From Planctomycetota bacterium (GTDB lineage Bacteria > Planctomycetota > Phycisphaerae > Sedimentisphaerales > Anaerobacaceae), in contig JAUWIG010000011.1 of the NCBI GenBank assembly GCA_030605475.1, positions 87,298 to 151,297 on the forward strand: DNA of 64,000 bases, written 5' to 3'. Under the pieces are notes generated by a model that saw nothing but the letters and a program-made list of their open reading frames with translations, did not search any database and was not told the DNA's origin. Positions 23,691 to 32,283 of this stretch are shown piece after piece. Both the position numbers and the translations under genes were made by a program. Numbering within the stretch: the stretch's first letter is position 1; each line of letters begins with the position of its first letter.

Positions 23691-25916
23691 ATGAGCTTTA
23701 AATCGCGGAAATTTTTTGTAGGACTTATTTCGCTGGTGGTTATGCTTGCGGTATATCTGCTCGTAAGCTGGCTAAGCGAGACACCTCGGATTGACATTGA
23801 TACGGAAGCAAAATTCACTAAGACTGTTGCTGATAGCAACGTTGGCGACTTTGGTGGTGAAGTCGGGATGATTGGCGACGTTGGGGTCGAAACTATCCAA
23901 AAGGCCAAATACGCACACTTGAACAAAGATAAAAAAGTCGACCGGGAATTTGGGTTTGAAAAACTTTTGCATGTAGCAGGGGACGAATGGGATATTGAAA
24001 AGCCGTTTATGAATATTTTTCGGCGCAATTTTAGATGCCACATCACGGCCGACAAGGGAAAGGTTCAGGTTGAAGCTGGTGTTGACAGGCCAAGACCGAA
24101 GGACGCCACACTTACTGGAAACGTAGTTATTCATATTTTGCCTGAAAGTGGCAGCGACATCAAAGAAAGCTATGTTTATCTTGATGATGTTGTTTTTATC
24201 AGCGAAGAATCGCAATTTTCGACTGTCGGCCCGGTCAAATTCGTTTCCCAGCATGCTCAGATGAACGGCACCGGGATGGAACTTGTCTATAATGACGAGC
24301 TGGGCCACCTTGAATTTCTTAGAATAATTCATTTGGAGACTTTGCGCCTGAAGACCTCCTCGGAGGCATCTTTGTTTTCACCACCGCAAACAGACGCTGC
24401 CGGTTCAGCCGGTACCAGCAGCCAGGTGCAAACAGAGCCGCCTCTCGAACCTGTTGCGGCCGATGTTCCTCAAGAAACAGAGCCATCGCCGACAGCGAGC
24501 ACACAAGTAGCTGAGCAAGCCGAAGGTGAACGCTACAAATGTGTATTCAGTAAGAATGTTGTTATAGATTGTCCCCAACAGTTGATTTTTGCTGATGAAC
24601 TTTTCATCAACAACATAACCTCAGGTGAAAACGACACAGCCTCAGGTAAAAACAGTGTAGCCTCAGGCGAAGAATCCGCCAGAGCTGATACCGGCGGTAC
24701 GGATAGCGTCAGCACAGATAGCGTAAAGCCAAACAACGTGCCCGTTGTAAGTCGGAGTGAGCCGGATGAATCTCGTGAAGAGTTTGTTGATATTGTTGTA
24801 ACCTGTGACAATGGTATTTTCGTTACGCCGATGGACTCTTCCGGAGCGCTTAAAAATTTTGCTAAACTTGACCCTGAGGCAACTGTGGCAGGCGGCAGAG
24901 GTCTCGAAAACTTTGGTGATACCGGGGGTCGGCCCACGTTCGTTGCTCAAAGAATCGATTATGACTATGGCGCACCTGCTCATGATATCGTCGCCGGTGG
25001 TCCATCGGAGCTTACATTTTACGCAAATGACATAATGGGTGCTGAAACCACCGTTCCGGTAAAGGTGACCGCTCAGAAAATGGCTAAATTTATGCCGGCG
25101 TCAAATCAGGCTGTCTTTGAAGGCGACAGTCGATGCACAATGATTCGAATCGATTCAGGTATTCAACAGAAATACATGCTTTCGGCTCCAAAGCTTACGG
25201 TAAATTTATCCAGGGACAAATCTAAGCAGTCTTCCGCTTTTGCTGCTGGCATAGAACACCTCACTGCTGCAGGTGGTAATGTCAGGCTTGCAACAGTTAA
25301 AAGAACAGGAGAAAAATTACTCGGTGGTGTTGAGCTGAAGTGCCGCAGGTTCGACTATGACACTGCCCGGCAGTTGCTTTTGGCTACCGGGCCGGGAATA
25401 ATAAAAGTCGATAATTCCAACATCGCCGAGCCAAAAAAACGCCCGGGTAGATTAAGTTTGAGGAGACAATGTTATGCAATTGTGCAAGGGTTTGAGACCT
25501 TGAAGTACTTCCTGGAGGCCAATGAGGTTGTTGCTGATACTCCATTGCACCAAATACATATTGGCTATGTCCCTGTTATTAAAGGCCGATACGGGCAGGC
25601 AGTTAAAGCCACCGCAAGTCATATAGAGGCTTTCCTTTACGAAACTGCCGACCATCGCACTGAACTTTCAGCGCTTAGCGCCACAGGCGGCATTACTTAT
25701 GAGGAGGAAGCAGGCAAGGGGAAAAAAGGCAGAGCTGTTCAATTCGTAGGCAGCGAATTATTTTATGATGCCAAAAAGTCTATAATCACAGCTTGTGGTG
25801 ATGAGTTTCAGCCGTGTCTCTTAAATGGTGCCCTTGTTGAAGGGGTTGAATACAACTTAAAGACCGGCAGAGCCAAAAGTAAGATTGTCGGCCCCGGCGC
25901 GTTGCAGATGAGATAA
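23691..25916 (+). CDS. Large LptC/LptA-like LPS-export periplasmic protein
   Basis: The 741-aa protein starts with one membrane anchor (KFFVGLISLVVMLAVYLLVSW, about 7-27) and is otherwise periplasmic. LptC/OstA-type beta-jellyroll features are TGNVVIHIL, YLDDVVFISEESQFSTVGPVKFVSQHAQMNGTGMELVYND and later repeats such as VELKCRRFDYDTARQLLLATGPG. LptC itself is about 190 aa, so this is much longer and probably holds several jellyroll units. Residues about 225-375 are low-complexity (S/T/E/P-rich), partly made by a 21-bp tandem repeat. It is the third gene after kdsD-kdsC, the normal place of lptC. The assignment to LPS export is by context plus weak similarity. Confidence 0.68.
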   Translation: MSFKSRKFFVGLISLVVMLAVYLLVSWLSETPRIDIDTEAKFTKTVADSNVGDFGGEVGMIGDVGVETIQKAKYAHLNKDKKVDREFGFEKLLHVAGDEWDIEKPFMNIFRRNFRCHITADKGKVQVEAGVDRPRPKDATLTGNVVIHILPESGSDIKESYVYLDDVVFISEESQFSTVGPVKFVSQHAQMNGTGMELVYNDELGHLEFLRIIHLETLRLKTSSEASLFSPPQTDAAGSAGTSSQVQTEPPLEPVAADVPQETEPSPTASTQVAEQAEGERYKCVFSKNVVIDCPQQLIFADELFINNITSGENDTASGKNSVASGEESARADTGGTDSVSTDSVKPNNVPVVSRSEPDESREEFVDIVVTCDNGIFVTPMDSSGALKNFAKLDPEATVAGGRGLENFGDTGGRPTFVAQRIDYDYGAPAHDIVAGGPSELTFYANDIMGAETTVPVKVTAQKMAKFMPASNQAVFEGDSRCTMIRIDSGIQQKYMLSAPKLTVNLSRDKSKQSSAFAAGIEHLTAAGGNVRLATVKRTGEKLLGGVELKCRRFDYDTARQLLLATGPGIIKVDNSNIAEPKKRPGRLSLRRQCYAIVQGFETLKYFLEANEVVADTPLHQIHIGYVPVIKGRYGQAVKATASHIEAFLYETADHRTELSALSATGGITYEEEAGKGKKGRAVQFVGSELFYDAKKSIITACGDEFQPCLLNGALVEGVEYNLKTGRAKSKIVGPGALQMR
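24620..24682 (+). repeat. 21-bp tandem repeat in the LptC-like gene
   Basis: Three units beginning CTCAGGTGAAAA, CTCAGGTAAAAA and CTCAGGCGAAGA are spaced exactly 21 bp and encode T/A-S-G-E/K-N/E repeats in a disordered linker. Confidence 0.8.
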
Positions 25917-25949
25917 CTTGTCGTCTGGCTGTCAAGGATTATAAGCTAA

Positions 25950-26630
25950 TCAAGCACAAAGTTTTTGGAGGTCGTCTATACTCAGTTCATCGAGTTGCGC
26001 TACGATTTTTTCAGCCATTGTCAATTGCTCTGCATCGTAGGAGTTTGTTACTGCGATGGTATGCATCGCCGCTGCCTTGGCGGCTTCGAGTCCCCAGTGT
26101 GAATCTTCAATTACAACGCACTGGTCGGCCAATATAAGAGACTGTTTTCTTTCGTTGAGTTTTTGCAAAGTCAGCACGAACCCATCTGGATTTGGCTTTC
26201 CTTTTTTAACCTGCTCAGCGGAAACTATCACCTCGAAGAAAGAACGCAGCCGGTTTTGTTCTAATACCGCTTCAATTTCTGCCAGCAGTGCCCCCGAACA
26301 TATAGCCATTGGTATATTGTTTTGTTCGAGCATCCGAAGGAGGTCTCGCACGCCTTTGATTATTCTGGCGTCAGTTTTTGCCAGTTTTTTGAATATTTCG
26401 TTTTTTTGCTTTGCAAGACTTCTAATCTGCTGCTCTGTGAGCGTCACCAGACCTCTATCAACCACCAACCTGAAGACATCGACGTCAGTTAAGCCGAGAT
26501 AATCTTTGTAGTAATCCTCTGTTGCTATTTGGGGGCCGAATTGAGTTAACACCTGATTAAAGCAACGAAGGTGCAGCATCTCAGAATCGGTTATCACTCC
26601 GTCGAAATCGAATATAACTGCTCTAAGCAT
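25950..26630 (-). CDS. HAD-superfamily phosphatase (phosphoglycolate/beta-phosphoglucomutase-like)
   Basis: The 226-aa protein has HAD motif I FDFDGVITDSE, motif II AICSGA, motif III K in KKGKPNPDGF and motif IV VIEDSHWGLEAAKAA. The cap is the small helical type of the beta-phosphoglucomutase/phosphoglycolate phosphatase group. The substrate cannot be told. It follows the acyl-CoA dehydrogenase gene by 10 bp, with GAGGAGAGG before the ATG, so it is the last gene of the etf operon, an unexplained partner. Confidence 0.88.
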   Translation of the reverse strand: MLRAVIFDFDGVITDSEMLHLRCFNQVLTQFGPQIATEDYYKDYLGLTDVDVFRLVVDRGLVTLTEQQIRSLAKQKNEIFKKLAKTDARIIKGVRDLLRMLEQNNIPMAICSGALLAEIEAVLEQNRLRSFFEVIVSAEQVKKGKPNPDGFVLTLQKLNERKQSLILADQCVVIEDSHWGLEAAKAAAMHTIAVTNSYDAEQLTMAEKIVAQLDELSIDDLQKLCA

Positions 26631-26640
26631 CGCCTCTCCT

Positions 26641-28491
26641 CTACTCGGTGGGTACGGGCCCTATCAGAGCTTCATAGTTGGTGAATGTTGACTTATCGCC
26701 GCTACGAATTACCTCTGTCAGCGATGCAATTTTAGGTGCATTCCTCGTAATGTATCTTCTGGCAATCATCGCCTTGCGCTCTCTTATAGAAATTATCTTA
26801 TCATTATTTGCAGAGTTGTCTTGTGTAGAGAGTGGGACTTTCATATCAACTTTTGTGCTGGCCTGACCACAGAGCAGGTAACCGTTAATCAAATCTATTG
26901 CGATATCGACTAACGCTCTGCCGTAAAGGTCCATATATTTGTTGCCTTCTTCTTTTACAAAGACAACTGAGCTTTTCAATTGTTCTGTTCCTTCAGCAAG
27001 TTTTTCGAGCAAATCTTTTACTTCGGGTCCATAGCTTTGTTGAGACAGTTCAGTAATGAATTTTTCCGCTGTGCCGCTACAGACACCGCGAACCGTAGCA
27101 ACAATCTGCAATTGGCTTGTCCCCTCGTAAATAGTTGTAACTCTGGCATCGCGGGCGTGCCGTTCGCAGGCGTAGTCCCGCATATAACCGCTGCCGCCAA
27201 GGACCTGAATCGAATCGTAAGAGACCCTGTTGCACACCTCGCTGCAGTAATATTTACTCATCGGCGTCAGCATTCCCACATATCTCTTGTATTTTCGCAA
27301 ATCTCTCTTAAGCTGCTTGGCCTCTGCTTTATTCCTGCTGTCATTCCCGCGCAAGCGGGAATCAGCTTCAAGTTGCCTGGCATAACCGAGGGACCCCGCT
27401 TTGCGGGAACCCATTTCCATATCCACTATGCGTGATGTCTCGTACAGAAGTGCTCGGCTGGCCTCGATAGCAATCTTCATATCCATTAGCATATCGCGAA
27501 CTGCCGGCAGCTTTTCAATAGCCACGCCGAACTGGACTCTGTGCGCGGCGTAATCGCGAGCAATGTTGAAGGCGGCTTCGGCAATACCAACCGACTGGGC
27601 TGCAATGCCGATACGAGCGCCGTTCATCAAGCTCATAACGTAGGTTATAAGCCCACGCTGGCGCTCGCCGATTATCTCACACGGCGTGTTGTCAAAGAAT
27701 ATCTCGCAGGTTGGCGAGCCGTGAATGCCCAATTTATCTTCCAGCCGACGAATATGAACTGTCGACCCTCTGTCGCAAATAAACAGGCTCAATCCCCGAC
27801 CGTCGCTCATCTCCGGCTCACTGCGGGCCAACACCAGCAGCACGTTGCCGCAGCCGTTGGTTATGAACCGCTTTACGCCGTGCAGAAACCAGTTGCCGGC
27901 CTCGTCCTGAAACGCGCGTAGCTTGACCGACTGCAAGTCGGAGCCTGCGTCAGGTTCGGTCAGGACCATCGCACCGGTTACCTTACCGGAGGAAAAATCG
28001 TGCAGATATTTCTCTTTGATTTCTTCCGACGCAAAGGCATTGATTGTCTCAGCAATTCCCTGCAGGCCGAATATGTTCATAACCGAAGCGTCTGCACGTG
28101 AGACAATCTCGGTGGCTATTGAGTAAATAAGATTTGGGAAGTTCAGGCCACCAAATTTATGTGGCAAAGTAAAGCCCATCACGTCAGCTTTGGCAAGTTG
28201 TTCAAGGGACTCGAGTGTACCCTTTGCATAGGTTACTGTTCCGTCTTCGTTAAGGGTATTGCCCTGGCGGTCAACCTCTTCGGCACGCGGCGCAATAAAA
28301 TCTGCACTTAACTGCCCGAGTGAATCAAGCACCATATCATAATTTTGCACCGCCTCCTCGGCATCAGCCGGGGCATAATCGAATTCGGTTGCAAACTTAA
28401 AGTTCTCTTCGCGAATTGCGGCCAATTCGCGCAGGTCTGTATGCTTGAACAAAAACTGTATATCGTCGTTATCCCTGTAGAAGTTCGCCAT
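26641..28491 (-). CDS. Acyl-CoA dehydrogenase, long form
   Basis: The 616-aa flavoprotein oxidises acyl-CoA and passes electrons to ETF. It contains TEPDAGSDLQSVKLRA, FITNGCGNVLLVLARS, ARIGIAAQSVGIAEAAFNIARDYAAHRVQFG, and RDARVTTIYEGTSQLQIVATV with the catalytic glutamate in YEGTS. It is much longer than the classic 380 aa and has an extra C-terminal domain, like the larger ACAD group. Residues about 357-385 (GSRKAGSLG...SRLRGNDS) are encoded by two palindromic repeats and are not family sequence. It is downstream of etfB and etfA on the same strand. Confidence 0.93.
   Translation of the reverse strand: MANFYRDNDDIQFLFKHTDLRELAAIREENFKFATEFDYAPADAEEAVQNYDMVLDSLGQLSADFIAPRAEEVDRQGNTLNEDGTVTYAKGTLESLEQLAKADVMGFTLPHKFGGLNFPNLIYSIATEIVSRADASVMNIFGLQGIAETINAFASEEIKEKYLHDFSSGKVTGAMVLTEPDAGSDLQSVKLRAFQDEAGNWFLHGVKRFITNGCGNVLLVLARSEPEMSDGRGLSLFICDRGSTVHIRRLEDKLGIHGSPTCEIFFDNTPCEIIGERQRGLITYVMSLMNGARIGIAAQSVGIAEAAFNIARDYAAHRVQFGVAIEKLPAVRDMLMDMKIAIEASRALLYETSRIVDMEMGSRKAGSLGYARQLEADSRLRGNDSRNKAEAKQLKRDLRKYKRYVGMLTPMSKYYCSEVCNRVSYDSIQVLGGSGYMRDYACERHARDARVTTIYEGTSQLQIVATVRGVCSGTAEKFITELSQQSYGPEVKDLLEKLAEGTEQLKSSVVFVKEEGNKYMDLYGRALVDIAIDLINGYLLCGQASTKVDMKVPLSTQDNSANNDKIISIRERKAMIARRYITRNAPKIASLTEVIRSGDKSTFTNYEALIGPVPTE
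27343..27412 (-). repeat. Two palindromic repeats in frame inside the acyl-CoA dehydrogenase gene
   Basis: ATTCCCGCGCAAGCGGGAAT (27343-27362) has perfect 8-bp arms around GCAA. GGACCCCGCTTTGCGGGAAC (27391-27410) is a second stem with a TTT loop. Both are typical interspersed-repeat shapes but are translated here without a frameshift. The peptide S-R-L-R-G-N-D-S is the direct product. Confidence 0.85.
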
Positions 28492-28550
28492 AACCTATTC
28501 CCTGATATCCTGCTTCCTGTTCACCTGATAACCTTTGTCCTCCGTCCGCT

Positions 28551-29588
28551 TCACGATTCACGAGATACGGATTTGATTCCCTTTATTATCCTGGGCACCG
28601 CTTGGTTTAGGTCGCCGACTATCTTGTAATGTGCAATGCCGAATATGGGTGCGTTGGAGTCGTTATTGACAGCGATGATTTTTTGACTCTGGGACATTCC
28701 AGCCTGATGTTGAATTGCGCCGCTAATTCCCACGGCTATATATAGGCTGGGCCTCACCGTTGTCCCGGTTTGCCCGACCTGATGGTCGCTGTCGATAAAG
28801 CCCAGGTCAACTGCCGCTCGGGTAGCTGCCGGCGCTGCACCTAAACAATTTGCTAAATCCCAGATGAGTTTGAAGTTGTCTTTACTGCCCACGCCTGCTC
28901 CGCCGGCAACGATTATCCTTGCCGTTTTGAGATTGACCTGTCTCTCGCGTTTGTGCTCGGCCAGAATCTCTAAGGGTAAATCCTGTTGGGATAACTGTGC
29001 TTTTTCCTGGATGATTTCACCTTTACGGCCGGTGTCAGGTTCTGGCATCGGCATCACACCTTCGCGCACCGTTGCCATTTGCGGCCAGCGGTCGTAATTT
29101 ATGATGGTGGCGATTATATTTCCGCCGAAGGCAGGCCTTATCTGAAACATCAAATTCTTATGCAACTGCACATCTTTGCCGGGCTTGTGGTCGCCGATTT
29201 GAAGGTCCGTACAGTCTGCCGTAAGTCCCGCTTTTGCGGCGCTTGCAATTCGAGGGGCCAGGTCCCGCCCCGTAATTGTAGCCCCGTAAAGCACTATCTG
29301 CGGCTCATACTTATGAATCAAATCGAAGATTACTTTTGCGTAGCTGTTCGTCTGGTAATGTTCAAGCAGCGGATGTTCAGCCAGATATATTTTGTCGGCG
29401 CCACAGTGGATTAGCTTTGTCGCAAGGTTTTTGACCTTATCGCCTAAAAGCACCGAAGCCAATTTTACGCCTAATGTATCAGCCAGATGTCGGCCTTTAC
29501 TCATCAGCTCAATTGGCGTATCTTCTAATTGCCCGTTATGCTGCTCACCAAATACCCAAACCTCACCTTGCCTGTTAACATCTATCAT
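28551..29588 (-). CDS. etfA: Electron transfer flavoprotein alpha subunit
   Basis: EtfA, with EtfB, carries electrons from acyl-CoA dehydrogenase. The 345-aa protein shows the FAD-binding C-terminal domain: ARIIVAGGAGVGSKDNFKLIWDLANCLGAAPAATRAAVD, then GQTGTTVRPSLYIAVGISGAIQHQAGM and IIAVNNDSNAPIFGIAHYKIVGD (in order). There is no N-terminal ferredoxin domain. The gene order etfB-etfA-acd is seen in both ordinary and electron-bifurcating systems, and the sequence alone does not decide which. The gap to etfB (140 bp) is filled with interspersed repeats. Confidence 0.95.
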   Translation of the reverse strand: MIDVNRQGEVWVFGEQHNGQLEDTPIELMSKGRHLADTLGVKLASVLLGDKVKNLATKLIHCGADKIYLAEHPLLEHYQTNSYAKVIFDLIHKYEPQIVLYGATITGRDLAPRIASAAKAGLTADCTDLQIGDHKPGKDVQLHKNLMFQIRPAFGGNIIATIINYDRWPQMATVREGVMPMPEPDTGRKGEIIQEKAQLSQQDLPLEILAEHKRERQVNLKTARIIVAGGAGVGSKDNFKLIWDLANCLGAAPAATRAAVDLGFIDSDHQVGQTGTTVRPSLYIAVGISGAIQHQAGMSQSQKIIAVNNDSNAPIFGIAHYKIVGDLNQAVPRIIKGIKSVSRES

Positions 29589-29728
29589 AATTCGTATCTT
29601 TTATACTTCGCTATTCGTCATTCCTTGTTCGATATTGGATATTCTGTTTTTCCTTGTTCGGTACCCGTCCTGAGCACGGTCGAAGGATTCGATGTTTGTA
29701 TCTTGTGTCTCGATTCACGAGTCATAAT

Positions 29729-30640
29729 TCACGAAATAATCTTATCTTCAATCAACTCGCCAATCATATTCGAGATTCCCTTCTCGTTGGCTGGAACGTC
29801 CTTGCTCTCTTTGGCGGCAAGAACAACGCTCTGGATGCGGTGGACTTTAGTTGGTGAGCCGCTTCGGCCGCACCAGTTCAAATCAGCGCCGAGAAAATCC
29901 AAATCCCATTGTTTAATCAGCAGACATTTTTCATTTAATTGACCGCACTTGTGCTTGGCGAGTTCTTTGATTACCGCCTCGTCCACGTCGGGATTTTCAG
30001 CTTTGATTTTCTGCTCAATCTCAAGCGGCGTGTGTGCTTTTTTATATCGCATCATTTTTTTTGCCGCAGCAACTCTCGGCTCATTTGCCTCACCGGTTAC
30101 GGTTAAAAGCACCGGCAGGCTGGTTTTAATCTGCTGCCAGCCGGCCCCGATATTTCGCCGGGCCGTTATAGTTTTGCCGTTAAGCTCGACAAGCTCTTCG
30201 ACGTATGTAATCTGCGTAACGCCCAATTTCTCTGCCAATTGCGGCCCGACCTGTGCGGTATCGCCATCAATCGCCTGTCTGCCGCAAAGGACGATGTCGT
30301 AATCGATTTTTTTGACCGCACAGCTTAGAATGTAGCTGGTTGCCAATGTATCACTTGCGGCGCATCGCAGGTCGGTTATTAAAATCGCGTCGTCGGCTCC
30401 CCGAAAAAGCGAATCGCGAAGAATCGCAGCCGCCCCCGGCGGGCCCATCGTGATAACGGTTATCTTGCCGCCGAATTTATCCTTAATCTGCAGGGCCAAT
30501 TCGAGTGCATTAAGGTCTTCCGGATTGAAAATGGCGGCTAAAGCGGAACGGTTAACAGTACCGTCATCATTCATCGCCTCACCTGTAATCCTTTTAGTAT
30601 CAGGAACTTGTTTGATTAGAACAGCACAATTGTAAGCCAC
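29729..30640 (-). CDS. etfB: Electron transfer flavoprotein beta subunit
   Basis: The 303-aa EtfB has KQVPDTKRITGEAMNDDGTVNRS, FNPEDLNALELALQIKD, ITVITMGPPGA, and the conserved nucleotide-binding DIVLCGRQAIDGDTAQVGPQLAEKLG. It forms a heterodimer with EtfA. The start is GTG 30640, with GGAGG about 7 nt upstream. It is the first gene of a minus-strand unit etfB-etfA-acd-HAD. About 40 residues more than E. coli-type EtfB are present at the C-terminus (KESKDVPANEKGISNMIGELIEDKIIS). Confidence 0.95.
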   Translation of the reverse strand: MAYNCAVLIKQVPDTKRITGEAMNDDGTVNRSALAAIFNPEDLNALELALQIKDKFGGKITVITMGPPGAAAILRDSLFRGADDAILITDLRCAASDTLATSYILSCAVKKIDYDIVLCGRQAIDGDTAQVGPQLAEKLGVTQITYVEELVELNGKTITARRNIGAGWQQIKTSLPVLLTVTGEANEPRVAAAKKMMRYKKAHTPLEIEQKIKAENPDVDEAVIKELAKHKCGQLNEKCLLIKQWDLDFLGADLNWCGRSGSPTKVHRIQSVVLAAKESKDVPANEKGISNMIGELIEDKIIS

Positions 30641-30970
30641 TTATCGCCTCCGTAGGTTCAGCGTATAGCAATAATTCGTTGTTCGTATCTCGTTCGAGAT
30701 ACGATTCACGAGATACGAATTTTAGCGGGATTTGCCGCCAAGTCAATCCTAAAAGCAAGCAGGTTCACACAGCGATAGGCACCGGTTGTGCAAAAGCCGC
30801 TAAACTCGGCAGCCAAAAAGGTCGATTTTATGCATATATGCGCCGCCTTTGTAATCAAATACGGCAAATTTTCTTTGACAACGGTTCATATAAACTGATA
30901 ATCATACTTTCAGAATACTTGTACTGGGGTGGGAACGGAAGCTGAAGGCTCGGCTTTCCCGAGAAGACCG
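30641..30970. other. Divergent intergenic region with a perfect palindrome
   Basis: Between divergent etfB and the kinase gene lies CGTATCTCG-TT-CGAGATACG (30684-30703), a perfect 9-bp-arm palindrome, followed by ACGAGATACGAATTT. Similar TATCTCGTG strings occur at 8304, 8320 and 50308, so it is probably a repeat rather than an operator. Promoters for both genes should lie here but none is convincing. Confidence 0.5.
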
Positions 30971-32206
30971 ATGAAGAACGAAACAAGTTACGATACGGTA
31001 TTCGGCAAAATGGCTGTGGACCAGGGTCTCTGCACAGATGCAGAGTTGCGCCGCTCGCTTGAGGAGCTGCAGTCTCGCCGGAAGGTCAATCCTATAATTC
31101 TTAAGAACCTTATGATTGACCTCGGCTATGTTACGGCGACCCAGGCCGAAAGGTTAAAGAAAAGTATAAAGGAGAGCAAGGTTGCCGCCCATCAGATTCC
31201 GGGCTATAAAATACTTGGCAAGCTTGGTGCCGGCGCGATGGCCATTGTTTACAAGGGCCGGCAATTAAGTTTGAACCGCACCGTTGCGATAAAGGTTTTG
31301 CCTAAGCGTTTTAGCGAAAATCCAGAATACGTGGAACGGTTTTACAAGGAAGGTCAGGCCGCCGGAAAGCTAAATCATAACAACATTGTCCAGGCCTTTG
31401 ACGTTGGAGAGGCAGGGGGGTATCACTATTTTGTAATGGAATATGTTGAAGGAAGAACTTTGCATGAGGATTTAGCAGCAGGCAACGTTTTTGCCGAAGA
31501 TAAAGCGCTGGATATAATCATTCAGGTTGCTCATGCTCTTGCTCACGCCCACGCCCACGGCCTTATTCACCGTGATGTCAAGCCCAAGAATATAATGATA
31601 AACACTGCCGGCGTGGTTAAGCTCGCTGATATGGGTTTGGCGCGTGAAGTAACTGACATCAAGGCGGCGCAAACCGAAAAGGGCAAAGCTTACGGCACGC
31701 CTTACTATATTGCGCCTGAACAAATTCGAGGCGAGGTCGACATTGACGGCAGGGCTGACATTTATGGTCTCGGAACGACTTTTTATCACATGGTAACGGG
31801 TCGAGTGCCGTTTATGGCGGAAGACCCTATGGATGTTATGAGAAAGCACCTCAAGGAGCAGCTGGTTCCGCCGGACCACATAAATACTGCGCTTAGCGCC
31901 GGGGTATCTGAAGTGATTGAAGTTATGATGGCAAAGCGCAAGGAGAGCCGCTACGACAACGTTGAAGAGCTGATGACTGATTTAGAGGCTGTCCGCGATG
32001 GCCAGCCTCCGCTCAGGGCGCACAAGAGATTTGATGTTTCTATGCTTGGGCAGCTGGAAAGCGGAGAGGCTGTCGAAGAAGAGGAAAAAGTTTACAAAGA
32101 GGATACCATTGCGCATTACCGGATTGCGATATTGGTTTTAAGTGCGGCAGTGGCGCTATTCTTCCTCGTCATCGTTTTCCTCTTGATTAGCTGGCTGGAG
32201 CTTTAA
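30971..32206 (+). CDS. Hanks-type serine/threonine protein kinase, membrane-anchored
   Basis: The 411-aa protein, from ATG 30971 (GAGAAG before it), starts with about 70 residues resembling a GspE-N-like helical domain (VDQGLCTDAELRRSLEE...LIDLGYVTATQAERL pattern, weak). The kinase domain spans about 78-345: GKLGAGAMAIVYKG loop, VAIKVL (K108), HRDVKPKNI (D202), DMG in place of the usual DFG (220-222) and GTPYYIAPEQ. A single membrane helix near 383-405 ends the protein, so the kinase faces the cytoplasm without an external sensor domain. It is followed by an APH-like kinase gene after 77 bp. Its targets are unknown. Confidence 0.93.
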   Translation: MKNETSYDTVFGKMAVDQGLCTDAELRRSLEELQSRRKVNPIILKNLMIDLGYVTATQAERLKKSIKESKVAAHQIPGYKILGKLGAGAMAIVYKGRQLSLNRTVAIKVLPKRFSENPEYVERFYKEGQAAGKLNHNNIVQAFDVGEAGGYHYFVMEYVEGRTLHEDLAAGNVFAEDKALDIIIQVAHALAHAHAHGLIHRDVKPKNIMINTAGVVKLADMGLAREVTDIKAAQTEKGKAYGTPYYIAPEQIRGEVDIDGRADIYGLGTTFYHMVTGRVPFMAEDPMDVMRKHLKEQLVPPDHINTALSAGVSEVIEVMMAKRKESRYDNVEELMTDLEAVRDGQPPLRAHKRFDVSMLGQLESGEAVEEEEKVYKEDTIAHYRIAILVLSAAVALFFLVIVFLLISWLEL

Positions 32207-32283
32207 GCGATTGACTATTGATAATTGGTAATTTAACTTCAGCAATCGTTAATCAATCTTAGATAATCATTAATCATTGACTT

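Noticed and set aside
28551..30640. Firm call of electron-bifurcating EtfAB
   Set aside because: The gene order fits but the diagnostic FAD-site residues cannot be judged without alignment.
30684..30703. Perfect palindrome CGTATCTCG-TT-CGAGATACG as an operator
   Set aside because: TATCTCGTG-like strings recur elsewhere between genes, so an interspersed repeat is more likely.
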